Source: Rufibacter roseolus
Lineage (GTDB): Bacteria; Bacteroidota; Bacteroidia; Cytophagales; Hymenobacteraceae
NCBI RefSeq assembly: GCF_017916365.1
Contig: NZ_JAFMSU010000003.1
Span: 806,001-870,000 of the forward strand
Length of the DNA stretch: 64,000 nt
Direction of reading: 5' to 3'
A program made the position numbers and the translations under genes. The notes below the pieces were generated by a model. That model was given only the letters and a program-made list of their open reading frames with translations. It searched no databases and was not told the origin of the DNA. Of the stretch, positions 26,641-34,916 are shown piece by piece (position 1 is the stretch's first letter; each line of letters begins with the position of its first letter).

Positions 26641-28398
26641 ATGAATAAACCTTTACCCACATTCAAATCCTGCCTTTCCTTTCTACTCTTCTTCCTACTA
26701 GCTACCACCGTGGCGCAGGCTACCCACTTACGCGCGGGACAAATATATGCCTCCACTGATACCACGGCCAACCCAATACCGGGACGGTTCTTCTTTACGC
26801 TGGTTACCTTCAGCGTGGCCCCGCCGCCCTTTGAAGATTTGGAGGCGACGCTTCATTTCGGGGACTGCAGCAGCCAAACCGCAGCCCACGTGTCCAGAAC
26901 GTTGCTCAGCAACGGCCAGAACAACACTTTCCTCAATACCTACTGCTTTGAGCATACCTACGCCAAGCCAGGCACTTTTTCGGTCACGTTTGTGGGGGAA
27001 AACAGGAATGGCGGCGTAGTAAATATTTCTTCCTCGGTACAGCAGACCTTCTTTTTGCAGGCCACCGTTACCGTTGATCCCACGCTGGGAGTGAACCGTT
27101 CTCCAATTCTCCAATACGCTCCGGTGGATGTGGCGGTCAGAAACAAGGTTTTTGTGCACAACCCTGCCGCCTTTGACTTAGATGGAGATAGTCTCTCTTA
27201 CAAAATGGTGGCACCACGCATTTCCAGTGGAGTAGACGCCTGCGGAAATCCCGTTGGAATTACAGCCCCGGGTTACCGGGAACTAGGGCAGTTTACCGGT
27301 CGTACCGCCACCGGTAGGCCCTCGGGTTTCTCCTTGGATGCGAATACCGGCCAGATGACGTGGAATACCCCCGGGGTGCTGGGTGAGTTCAACATCGCGT
27401 TTGAGGTGGAGGAGTGGCGAAGTGGCCGATTGATTGGCAAAGTGACCCGCGACATGCAGATTTTTGTACGGGAAGATTCCAACCATCCACCTCTCTTGAC
27501 TGTTCCCCAGGGCCTATGCGTGGTAGCCGGCACCTCGGTCCATAAAGTCATCCAAGCGGCCGATGAAGACCAGGACCCAATGGTTTTATCTGCCTTGGGG
27601 CCCATGTTTACGCTACTTTCCTCCAACGCCAGTTTTATTACTCAAGATGGCGCTTCGGGAGTTTTCACGTGGTCTCCTGGCCAATTAGATATCCGCGCAG
27701 AGCCTTACCAGGTGGTTTTCAGGGCAGAAGAACAAAAGGGGACCAATCAGCTTAATCTGGTGGACCTGCAGCCTTGGCGTATTACGGTACTGGGGCCGGC
27801 TCCGACCCTTACTGCGGCAGTCCGGGAAACCGATGCCAGCATCCGGCTTACCTGGGAAACTTATGCTGTACCAAATGCCCGGCGCCTCTACATCTACCGA
27901 AAGGTAAACCCTTCCAACCTTACGCCCAGCGCCTGCGATAAAGGCATTCCGACCATGGCAGGGTATTCGCTGATCGGCTCTGTGACGGCTGCCACAACTT
28001 CCTATGTGGACAACAACAACGGACGGGGACTTGACTTGAGCCAGGACTACAGCTACCGCCTCTACGCCGATTTCAATGCCCCTAAAGGAGGCACCAGCAT
28101 GGCTTCTAATGAGATAACCACTGGCCGCCTGACCGGAATTTCAGACGAAATCAAAGGGCAGATCAGCTTCCATCCTAATCCTACGACGGGTATCCTGATG
28201 GTGCAAGCCCCAACGGCAGTGAAAGTATGGGCTGCACAGGTATTTGACCCAACCGGGAAGGTCCTGACTTTGCTTATTCCACAGAAAACAGCCGAAGAAT
28301 GGATCCTTGATGTCCGCCATTTACCTGAGGGCTTCTATCTGCTCCGCTTGCAAACAGACCAGGGAACGCTGGCTCATAAATTGGTCATACAGCGTTAA
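26641..28398 (+). CDS. Secreted T9SS type A cargo protein, larger paralog
   Basis: 585 residues. Signal peptide ends VAQA (about residue 26). The next 250 residues (THLRAGQIYAS..., EHTYAKPGTFSVTF, NGGVVNISSSVQQTF) form a PKD-like beta-rich region. A further cadherin/Ig-like segment follows, then an Fn3-like segment (SIRLTWETYAVPNARRLYIYRK). The last 75 residues (FHPNPTTGILMVQAP to HLPEGFYLLRLQTDQG, ending KLVIQR) are a type A sorting domain recognised by the T9SS. It is therefore exported to the surface or medium. The downstream gene is a shorter paralog. No catalytic motif was seen; adhesion is a guess. Confidence 0.85.
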   Translation: MNKPLPTFKSCLSFLLFFLLATTVAQATHLRAGQIYASTDTTANPIPGRFFFTLVTFSVAPPPFEDLEATLHFGDCSSQTAAHVSRTLLSNGQNNTFLNTYCFEHTYAKPGTFSVTFVGENRNGGVVNISSSVQQTFFLQATVTVDPTLGVNRSPILQYAPVDVAVRNKVFVHNPAAFDLDGDSLSYKMVAPRISSGVDACGNPVGITAPGYRELGQFTGRTATGRPSGFSLDANTGQMTWNTPGVLGEFNIAFEVEEWRSGRLIGKVTRDMQIFVREDSNHPPLLTVPQGLCVVAGTSVHKVIQAADEDQDPMVLSALGPMFTLLSSNASFITQDGASGVFTWSPGQLDIRAEPYQVVFRAEEQKGTNQLNLVDLQPWRITVLGPAPTLTAAVRETDASIRLTWETYAVPNARRLYIYRKVNPSNLTPSACDKGIPTMAGYSLIGSVTAATTSYVDNNNGRGLDLSQDYSYRLYADFNAPKGGTSMASNEITTGRLTGISDEIKGQISFHPNPTTGILMVQAPTAVKVWAAQVFDPTGKVLTLLIPQKTAEEWILDVRHLPEGFYLLRLQTDQGTLAHKLVIQR

Positions 28399-28410
28399 AT
28401 GGATTACCTG

Positions 28411-28444
28411 TTTCAGGGCTTTTTTCTGAGAAACAGCCCTGAAA
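28411..28444. repeat. Hairpin after the larger T9SS gene (dispersed palindrome, copy 10)
   Basis: Perfect 10-bp arms TTTCAGGGCT (28411-28420) and AGCCCTGAAA (28435-28444), 12 bases after the stop. It could serve as a terminator, although the T-run lies inside the loop. Confidence 0.55.
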
Positions 28445-28686
28445 TAAAAATTACCAAGCTTGGGGGTTTTCATCTGCGGCATTTGAACGCCCCAGACAAT
28501 ATTAGCTTATCTTCTTTCCATTCAAATTTGACTTACTGCAAGGTGCATGGTTGGTTCCGGCTGCGCTTAAAGGCTTAAGGCATCTGTTGTAAACGCGGCT
28601 CCAAACTACTATATTTATCTAAAAGCCAGACCATTGAAATTGAATCCAATATTTTATCCAACTGAATAAGGCAAGCGCCTCACACT

Positions 28687-29799
28687 ATGAAACTTCCCCT
28701 ACCATTTAAAAAGACCAAAGTTCTATTCCTGCTTCTGTTTTTCCTTGTTTGCTTCTCTGCACAGGCCTCCCACATTAGGGCTGGGAATATCTACTACCAG
28801 AGTGACACAACCGCGGCCCGTAACCCAATGCGGTACTTCTTTACCCTGGTCACCTACAGCGTGGCCCCGCCACCCTTTGAAGACCTGGAAGCCACGCTCT
28901 ATTTTGGTGATTGCACAAGCCAGAAGGTAGCCAGAGAATCAAGGACTTTGGTGACCGTTGGTTCTGATAATGCATTTATGAATGTGTATAAGTTTGAGCA
29001 CACTTATACAGGGGCAGGCACCTACCTTGCCACTTACACCGCAGGGAGCCAGAGTGGCGTAGTGAACATCTCATCCTCGGTTAAGGAGACCTTTTACCTG
29101 GAGAGCACCATCATCGTTGATCCTTTCCTGGGAGTAAACCACGCTCCCAAGTTTCAGTCCTACCCTATAGGCGTCCCCGTCCGCAACCAAGTTTTCGTGC
29201 ATAATTCTGGCGCTGTTGATGCCGAAGGAGACAGTCTCTCATTCAAGTTAGTAACGCCAAAAGCCTCAAACGGGGTAAGTGCCTGCGGAAATCCTATCGG
29301 CGTGAACACCCCGGGCTACAGCGGACTGGAGAACTTCCTGGGCGCCCCGGTCTCCACTTCAACTGCCGGCGTAACCCTGAACAGAAACACTGGTTTACTG
29401 ACCTGGAATACCCCCCGCCTGCAGGGAACCTACAATGTTGCCATCGTGGTAGAAGAGTGGCGCAACCGACGGCTCATTGGTACCATGGTGAGGGACATGC
29501 TCCTTTTTGCGCTGGAAAACCCACCGGTGGTGACCGGCGTCTCTGAAGAATGGCAAACGCAGGTTTCTGCTTTTCCTAATCCCGCCACTTCCACCCTCAC
29601 CATGAAAGTGCCCGCCTCTGTTCAGGTGCGGGGCACCAGTATGTACAATTCTGTGGGTAAGCCAGTTAAGCTACCGGCCCCGGTAAAGTCAAACGAGGGC
29701 TGGGTCTTTGACATCCAAGGTCTAGCCGAAGGCTTTTACCTCCTCTACCTCAGCACGGCCCAGGGTAAAATGGTCCAGAAGTTCATCGTGAAACGCTAG
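28687..29799 (+). CDS. Secreted T9SS type A cargo protein, shorter paralog
   Basis: 370 residues. Signal peptide ends SAQA (about 27). The N-terminal 250 residues align closely with the preceding gene (SHIRAGNIYYQSDTTAA, SVAPPPFEDLEATLYFGDC, WRNRRLIGTMVRDM). It then passes directly to the T9SS sorting domain (FPNPATSTLTMKVPA to GLAEGFYLLYLSTAQG, ending KFIVKR). It lacks the roughly 215-residue cadherin/Fn3-like middle of its neighbour. The pair arose by duplication followed by loss or gain of the middle block. A TATATTTA at 28610-28617 may be its -7 element. Confidence 0.85.
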   Translation: MKLPLPFKKTKVLFLLLFFLVCFSAQASHIRAGNIYYQSDTTAARNPMRYFFTLVTYSVAPPPFEDLEATLYFGDCTSQKVARESRTLVTVGSDNAFMNVYKFEHTYTGAGTYLATYTAGSQSGVVNISSSVKETFYLESTIIVDPFLGVNHAPKFQSYPIGVPVRNQVFVHNSGAVDAEGDSLSFKLVTPKASNGVSACGNPIGVNTPGYSGLENFLGAPVSTSTAGVTLNRNTGLLTWNTPRLQGTYNVAIVVEEWRNRRLIGTMVRDMLLFALENPPVVTGVSEEWQTQVSAFPNPATSTLTMKVPASVQVRGTSMYNSVGKPVKLPAPVKSNEGWVFDIQGLAEGFYLLYLSTAQGKMVQKFIVKR

Positions 29800-29813
29800 A
29801 ACTAAGCTTCTTT

Positions 29814-29846
29814 AGGGCCGATTTCTGAATTTTAGGCTGAGAACGG
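29814..29846 (+). repeat. Dispersed AT-rich palindrome, copy 11
   Basis: AGGGCCGATTTCTGAATTT then TAGGCTGAGAACGG, 14 bases after the stop of the shorter T9SS gene. Confidence 0.4.
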
Positions 29847-29884
29847 AAAGGACTCAAGTGCCCCTAATTCGAAATCTGTCGGAG

Positions 29885-29925
29885 AAAAGAAAAGGAGCAG
29901 GTCATCAGCCTGCTCCTTTTCTTTT
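29885..29925 (+). terminator. Terminator after the T9SS gene pair
   Basis: A perfect 17-bp stem (29885-29901 with 29909-29925), loop 7, A-rich on the left and T-rich on the right, followed by more T. Confidence 0.92.
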
Positions 29926-30183
29926 TTGAGGATGCTTTAGACTATTGAAGTCTGTTGGGTTCACGCTTCGGCGAGGCATAATTTGACAGGCTCATTAGCT
30001 TGCGGCTCCTCTAGTTTTTGGCCACCCTCGTCCTGGTTTTTCTCGGCGGTAGCTGCTTGTGCACTTTCTGAAAAACAAGGAAAGAACTGGCTTAGATGAT
30101 AGATAGGGAGATTGCGATATTTAATTCTTACACGAGGCAACCTCCTGCACTTTTGGTTCATCTTTCAGGCATATCAAATTTGT

Positions 30184-32613
30184 ATGAGCCAAACCTTTAC
30201 TTTCCGCCACCTCCCCATCCTGGTTTTCCTGAGTTTTCTTTATTCATTCTCCGCCTCGGCGCAGAACCGCACTACCGTGAAAGGCACGGTGCAGGATGGC
30301 CAGAAGCAACCCCTCGCCTATGCCACCATCGTGCTGGTGTCTTTACCGGATTCTATCCTGGTCAACTCCCAGATGACGGATGAAGCCGGCGCCTATGTTT
30401 TTGAAAAAGTAGCCTCCGGCCGATACACCATCAAAGCCAGCCGCATTGACCACAACACGGTAGCAAGCCCGGCCTTTGAGGTAGGCACCCAGCCGATTCA
30501 GGTGCCTGTTTTGCAAACCGCCCTCAAAACCACTGCCCTCAAAGAAGTGGTGGTGCAGGGTCAGCGCCCTCTGCTGGAGCAGCAAGCCGATAGGCTGATC
30601 ATGAACGTGGAGAAACTCAACACCGCTGGCGAGAACTCGCTGGAGATCTTGAAGAATGCGCCGGGCGTACGGCTGGACAAAGACGATAATATCATCTTCA
30701 GGGGCAGTGGCGGCGTGAACGTCATGATCAACGGCAAGATGACGTACATGACGGGTTCTGAGCTGAGCATGTACCTTAAATCCTTACCGGCCTCGGCGGT
30801 GAGCAAGGTAGAGCTGATCGCCAATCCACCGGCGTCTTTTGATGCAGCAGGCACGGCGGGTATCATCAACATCGTGCTCAAGCGCGAGCTCACCAAAGGC
30901 ATGAACGGGACCCTAAGTGCGGGCTCCGGTTACGGCACGTATGAGAAAGCCTGGGTTGCCCTCAACCTGAATTACAACCTGGGAAAAGTGAGTTTCTACA
31001 CCCGCTTGAGCACCGGCCACGTGAATTCCTACAACAAACTCACCATGGAGCGCACCATCAGAGACAGTCTGTACCGCTCGGTGAACTACTGGCACCCCAT
31101 CACCAAAACAGTAAACGTAGTGGCGGGCGCCGATTATTTCATCAACCCGAAGCACACCGTGGGCATCATGGTCAAAGGCTACACCTCACCGCAGGATGTC
31201 CTGACCACCAGTAACTCGGTGAATTATGACGTACCAGGCAACGCCATCGGCAGCGTGCAGATGAACAACCCCCGCGATGTGGTCTCCAACAACTACAGCC
31301 TCAACCTGAACTATAAGTTCGATATAGACACGACGGGCCGCTCGCTCACCTTTGATGCCGACTACGTGCGCTACCGTAACGGGACAGATGAATCCTTCGC
31401 CAACCAGTACTTTGCGGAAGCCATCCAGAACGGGAAGGAGTTTGAAAATCTGCGCAGTTTCTCAGATGCCGCCACGCAGATCTACGCCATCAAAGCCGAT
31501 TACGTGCACCCGCTGGCCCACAACTGGAAAGCCGAAACCGGCTGGAAGAGCAGCTGGGTACGCAATGACGCAGACATCAGATTTGAGAAGCAACTGGAAA
31601 ACACCTGGCAAACCGATGAGCGCCGCACAAACCAGTTCCTGTATGACGAGAACATCAATGCCGGCTACCTCAGCTTCAGCAAAAAAGTAAGCAAGGCATT
31701 GAGCCTGAAGGCCGGGCTACGGGCCGAGCAAACCATCTCAAGAGGCAATTCGCGCACGACGCAGAAAGTGGTAGACCGCAACTATTGGGAGCTGTTCCCC
31801 AGCGTCTTCGCCAGCTACAACCCCAGTGACGAGCATCAGTTTTCTACCTCCTACAGCCGCCGCATCAGTAGGCCCAATTACCGCAGCCTGAACCCATTCA
31901 CGTTCTTTTCAGACCCGTACATGGGCATCAAAGGAAACCCGTTTTTGCAACCGTCCTTCTCCAACTCGCTGGTGGCCAGTTACACCTTCAAAAACTTCCA
32001 GTTGCTGAGCATCAGCTACCTGCAGGAGAATGATTTTGTGATGGAAGTAGTGAGCCAGAACGATGCCACCAAAGAAAGCATCAGCACGCCGCAAAACCTG
32101 AGCCGCGCCCGTTCTTTGAGCATCAGCAGCGGCGGCACCTTGCCCGTGCGCAAATGGTGGAGCGCCAACCTGCAACTACAGGGCAACCTGAACAAGGTAA
32201 GCACCCCGGTGCAAGGCGAACAATACAACCAGGAACAGTTCTCCTGGGACTTCAGCACGGACAACAACTTCACGCTGCCCAAGAACTTCAGCGTGCAATA
32301 TTCGGCTTATTACAACTCCCCCTCGGTATCTGGCCTTTTCCGGCACAAAGCCTCTTACCTCATGAGCATAGGCGGTAAGAAAACCTTCATGGACGGCCGC
32401 GCCACGGTAAGCGTAAAGCTGAATGACATCTTTGACACAGCCCACTTCAGAGCCAACCTGAACTACAGCAACGTGAACATGTACTGGGAAAACGAGTGGG
32501 AAAGCCGCCGCCTGAACCTCACCTTTGACTACAAGTTCGGTAACAGCAAGATCAAGGCTGCCCGCAACCGGAAAACCGGCACCTCAGACGAAGAGAACCG
32601 GGTGAGCAAGTAA
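30184..32613 (+). CDS. TonB-dependent receptor, outer membrane beta-barrel family
   Basis: 809 residues from the ATG at 30184 (MSQTFTFRHLPILVFLSFL), chosen because it starts the signal peptide ending SASAQ; an earlier in-frame ATG at 30112 adds 24 unlikely residues. A carboxypeptidase-regulatory-like domain comes first (about 28-110, VKGTVQDGQKQPLAYATI). The plug follows (ILKNAPGVRLDKDDNIIFRGSGG, AAGTAGIINIVLKRE), then the barrel. The protein belongs to the FecA/CirA-like 'OMP_b-brl_3' type rather than SusC: there is no SusD partner and the plug lacks the SusC phrases. The ligand may be a siderophore, metal complex or peptide. Confidence 0.88.
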   Translation: MSQTFTFRHLPILVFLSFLYSFSASAQNRTTVKGTVQDGQKQPLAYATIVLVSLPDSILVNSQMTDEAGAYVFEKVASGRYTIKASRIDHNTVASPAFEVGTQPIQVPVLQTALKTTALKEVVVQGQRPLLEQQADRLIMNVEKLNTAGENSLEILKNAPGVRLDKDDNIIFRGSGGVNVMINGKMTYMTGSELSMYLKSLPASAVSKVELIANPPASFDAAGTAGIINIVLKRELTKGMNGTLSAGSGYGTYEKAWVALNLNYNLGKVSFYTRLSTGHVNSYNKLTMERTIRDSLYRSVNYWHPITKTVNVVAGADYFINPKHTVGIMVKGYTSPQDVLTTSNSVNYDVPGNAIGSVQMNNPRDVVSNNYSLNLNYKFDIDTTGRSLTFDADYVRYRNGTDESFANQYFAEAIQNGKEFENLRSFSDAATQIYAIKADYVHPLAHNWKAETGWKSSWVRNDADIRFEKQLENTWQTDERRTNQFLYDENINAGYLSFSKKVSKALSLKAGLRAEQTISRGNSRTTQKVVDRNYWELFPSVFASYNPSDEHQFSTSYSRRISRPNYRSLNPFTFFSDPYMGIKGNPFLQPSFSNSLVASYTFKNFQLLSISYLQENDFVMEVVSQNDATKESISTPQNLSRARSLSISSGGTLPVRKWWSANLQLQGNLNKVSTPVQGEQYNQEQFSWDFSTDNNFTLPKNFSVQYSAYYNSPSVSGLFRHKASYLMSIGGKKTFMDGRATVSVKLNDIFDTAHFRANLNYSNVNMYWENEWESRRLNLTFDYKFGNSKIKAARNRKTGTSDEENRVSK

Positions 32614-32681
32614 TTCTTCCCTAAATCCCGTCCGCAGGACGATGCAGGCATTGCACCGGTTCCAAAGCAAGGCAACTCACC

Positions 32682-32734
32682 TGCGGCAGGCCGGGACGAA
32701 GGCCTACAGTGAGGCCGAGGCCCGGCCTGCCGCA
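32682..32734. repeat. Large GC-rich hairpin
   Basis: TGCGGCAGGCCGGG (32682-32695) is perfectly complementary to 32721-32734, with an inner GGCCT/AGGCC pair (32701-32705 with 32712-32716). Weaker complementarity extends outward to about 32650 and 32760. Confidence 0.75.
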
Positions 32735-33220
32735 CGCTGGAACGGTTCAGGTGGCAATGGCCTAAGTCTACGATGCAACAGATAGCCTTTGCCAAGTGGC
32801 ACAGAAAGTGAAGAAAAGACTGTCTGAGCGTCAGCGAGTTTCTTTTCTTCTTGATTCTTTTGGTTACTTTTCTCATCAAGGAGAAAAGTGACAAACGCCC
32901 GCAGAAAGCGGCTGCAGCCTTGAGGCTTGGTAGGAAGGGATTGGAGAGTAATAGCAGAAATTTTACCGGATAGGCAGTTGAAGTAATTGGTGAGAACACA
33001 AACAACGACGATATATACTACCAACAGGAACCTCTTCCAATTCGCCAATCAGGAGATTGACAGTCCGGCAAGTGCGGAGATCGCTGTCGCTAACTCTCCG
33101 CACAACGCAAGCGAAATCCGAGTTTGATGCAACACCTCACTGCAGTTGCAAACTGCAGGCCATGGTAGGTCCAAGTTGAAAACTTGAACCAGAGAAAGAA
33201 AAGAAGAATCAGCAGGCGAA

Positions 33221-33249
33221 GTCATCCCCCTCCCACTTCAAAGGGGGAC
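33221..33249. repeat. Family-3 palindromic repeat, diverged single unit
   Basis: GTCATCCCCCTCCCACTTC then AAAGGGGGAC. It has TCCCA where the other copies have TACCCCC. Confidence 0.75.
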
Positions 33250-33439
33250 TTTGCGCTTAGTAAACGTAGTTTTTGAAAAACCAATATCGGTTTGCAAATC
33301 CCTTATCTAACACAAATTAGGCAAAACGTTTCGCTCCTATTTTTTCAAAAACACCCTGAAATCACCGCCACACCCGGCCCCCAGGTAAAAATCACCGGAA
33401 CAACCGCCTTTTGTCCTATCCTTGCCATTCCAATGCACG

Positions 33440-33447
33440 TACCTTTG
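33440..33447 (+). promoter_or_regulatory. Putative -7 element upstream of the DUF983 gene
   Basis: TACCTTTG, a perfect TAnnTTTG, 24 bases before the ATG. A TTG lies 15 bases upstream of it, slightly closer than the usual 17-19. Confidence 0.45.
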
Positions 33448-33470
33448 TAAAGAGAAAAGAATAGAAAGCT

Positions 33471-33875
33471 ATGTTAGGAAAAGGCTCTAAACTATACAGC
33501 ATTGCCAAACTGAAATGCCCGCGATGCCACGAGGGCGATCTGTTTGAGAACAACAGCCTCATGGGGTACCGCAAAATGAGCAAAATGCTGGACCACTGCC
33601 CGGTGTGCAACCAGATCTATGAACCGGAGCCCGGCTATTATTACGGCGCCATGTTCGTGAGTTACGGACTCACCGCCGGACCAACGCTAGCCATTGTAGG
33701 CCTCATGATGCTGTTCTCAGAGGAAATCACCCTCTGGATGTTTATGGGCGCGCTGCTGTTGTCTCTGCTGCTGTTCATGCCTGCGCTCTTCAAACTTTCC
33801 CGCGCCATCTGGATCAACATCTTCATAAGTTATAACCCCGAGGCTGCCGCGCATCCCTTTGCCCGGGGCCACTAG
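33471..33875 (+). CDS. DUF983-family membrane protein with zinc ribbon
   Basis: 134 residues. The N-terminal half has CPRC (about 18-21) and CPVC (about 42-45), a four-Cys zinc ribbon, followed by the family phrase YEPEPGYYYGAMFVSY. Two membrane helices follow (about 65-85 and 88-108). The layout matches DUF983 proteins of Bacteroidota and Alphaproteobacteria; their function is unknown. The gene is monocistronic or cotranscribed with the AraC regulator 69 bases downstream. Confidence 0.9.
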   Translation: MLGKGSKLYSIAKLKCPRCHEGDLFENNSLMGYRKMSKMLDHCPVCNQIYEPEPGYYYGAMFVSYGLTAGPTLAIVGLMMLFSEEITLWMFMGALLLSLLLFMPALFKLSRAIWINIFISYNPEAAAHPFARGH

Positions 33876-33891
33876 CAGGTCTTTGTTTTAA

Positions 33892-33922
33892 AGCTATTTT
33901 TCGGAAATTGGGGCCAAACCAG
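33892..33922 (+). repeat. Dispersed AT-rich palindrome, copy 12
   Basis: AGCTATTTTTCGGAAATT then GGGGCC, tail AAACCAG. It fills the short gap between the DUF983 and AraC genes. Confidence 0.4.
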
Positions 33923-33944
33923 CCAGGCGCTGGCACTTTGCTCT

Positions 33945-34817
33945 ATGCCCGAAAAGCTCCCCGTTTACCGCATCCCTGATTTTACCCCAGCAAAACCCCT
34001 GAGCCGGGGCATCCACGTGGCCGATCTGCAGGCGCACCGGCAAACCCACGCCTTTGTGCAGGCCCCGCACAAGCACGACTTTTATCTTCTGCTATGGGTA
34101 AGAAGCGGACAGGGCACGCACACCATTGATTTTACCCAGTATGAGGCTACTCCCGGCAGTGTGTTTTTCCTGACGCCCGGCCAGGTGCATGCCTGGGACC
34201 TCACCCCGGAGACCGAAGGCACCCTCCTCTTTTTCTCCCCGGAGTTTTATCGCGGCGGTCAGGAGAAAGACAACCTGCGGCAGTTCCCCTTCTTCCGGAC
34301 CTGGCAACACCCGCCCGTCTTGTATGCCTCAGCCCAGGACCTTGCTCCCATAGAACAGCTTCTGCAGCAGATGCAGCACGAGTATACCCAAGCGGCTTCT
34401 TTCCAAACCGATGCCCTACGCGCGTATTTGGAACTACTCCTGATCCGGTTGGCCCGGCTGTACCAGGCTGCCCCCGTGCAGTTAGAGGAGAACAGCTGGC
34501 CTTTCCAGCTGTACCAGTTGGAGAACCTGGTGGAGCAGCATTACCTGGAGCATCAGTCCGTGAAGTTCTACGCCCAGGCCCTGCACCTTTCGCCCAAATA
34601 CCTCAACGAGCTCTGCAAAGAGAACCTGGGTAAAACCACCACTGACCTGTTGAAGGAACGACTCTTGCTGGAAGCCAAACGGCTGCTCACCCACTCACCC
34701 CACCTCAACATCGCGCAGGTAGCGCAGGTCCTGGGCTTTGAGGACAATTCTTATTTCAGCCGTTTTTTCAAAAAACACACCGGAAACACCCCTGAACAAT
34801 TTCGGCAGAAAGGATAA
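33945..34817 (+). CDS. AraC-family transcriptional regulator
   Basis: 290 residues. The N-terminal half is a cupin ligand-binding domain with HKHDFYLLLWVRSG (about 43-56) and VFFLTPGQVHAWDL (about 74-87). The C-terminal 100 residues are the double helix-turn-helix: LHLSPKYLNELCKENLGKTT (first HTH) and LNIAQVAQVLGFEDNSYFSR with FFKKHTGNTPEQFR (second HTH and family signature). It stands 99 bases before the sugar dehydrogenase gene on the same strand and may regulate it; its inducer is unknown. Confidence 0.92.
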   Translation: MPEKLPVYRIPDFTPAKPLSRGIHVADLQAHRQTHAFVQAPHKHDFYLLLWVRSGQGTHTIDFTQYEATPGSVFFLTPGQVHAWDLTPETEGTLLFFSPEFYRGGQEKDNLRQFPFFRTWQHPPVLYASAQDLAPIEQLLQQMQHEYTQAASFQTDALRAYLELLLIRLARLYQAAPVQLEENSWPFQLYQLENLVEQHYLEHQSVKFYAQALHLSPKYLNELCKENLGKTTTDLLKERLLLEAKRLLTHSPHLNIAQVAQVLGFEDNSYFSRFFKKHTGNTPEQFRQKG

Positions 34818-34916
34818 ATACTGATTCTGGCTTCTGGTCAGTCAATTAGAACAACCTATTGCGGACAAGGCAGGTTAAAAGGGAGGAAAATTATGTGGGT
34901 CTTTCCTTTTTAGCTT

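Larger units (their letters stand above)
29800..30183. other. Gap before the TonB-dependent receptor gene
   Basis: It holds the palindrome at 29814 and the terminator at 29885. The rest is unassigned; a 66-codon minus-strand frame at 29961-30161 lacks a signal, domain or promoter and is not called. Confidence 0.5.
32614..33470. other. 857-base gap filled with hairpins and a probable dispersed repeat
   Basis: Contents in order: a large GC-rich hairpin (32682-32734 with weaker flanking complementarity), a stretch at about 32790-32935 rich in GAAAAGA/TCTTTTC words that resembles repeats familiar from related genomes, a TGCGGAGA/TCTCCGCA hairpin near 33074-33103, CTGCAGTT/AACTGCAG near 33139-33157, a family-3 unit (33221) and the promoter at 33440. 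Open frames on the minus strand here (32529-33048) are Lys/Arg-rich and look like repeat translations, not genes. Confidence 0.55.

Noticed and set aside
29961-30161. A 66-codon minus-strand frame in the gap before the TonB-dependent receptor
   Set aside because: It overlaps the expected promoter region of that gene and shows no family resemblance; evidence is too weak to call.
32529-33048. Two overlapping minus-strand frames of 114 and 158 codons after the TonB-dependent receptor
   Set aside because: They run through hairpins and repeat-like sequence and overlap each other out of frame; neither has a plausible start signal or domain.
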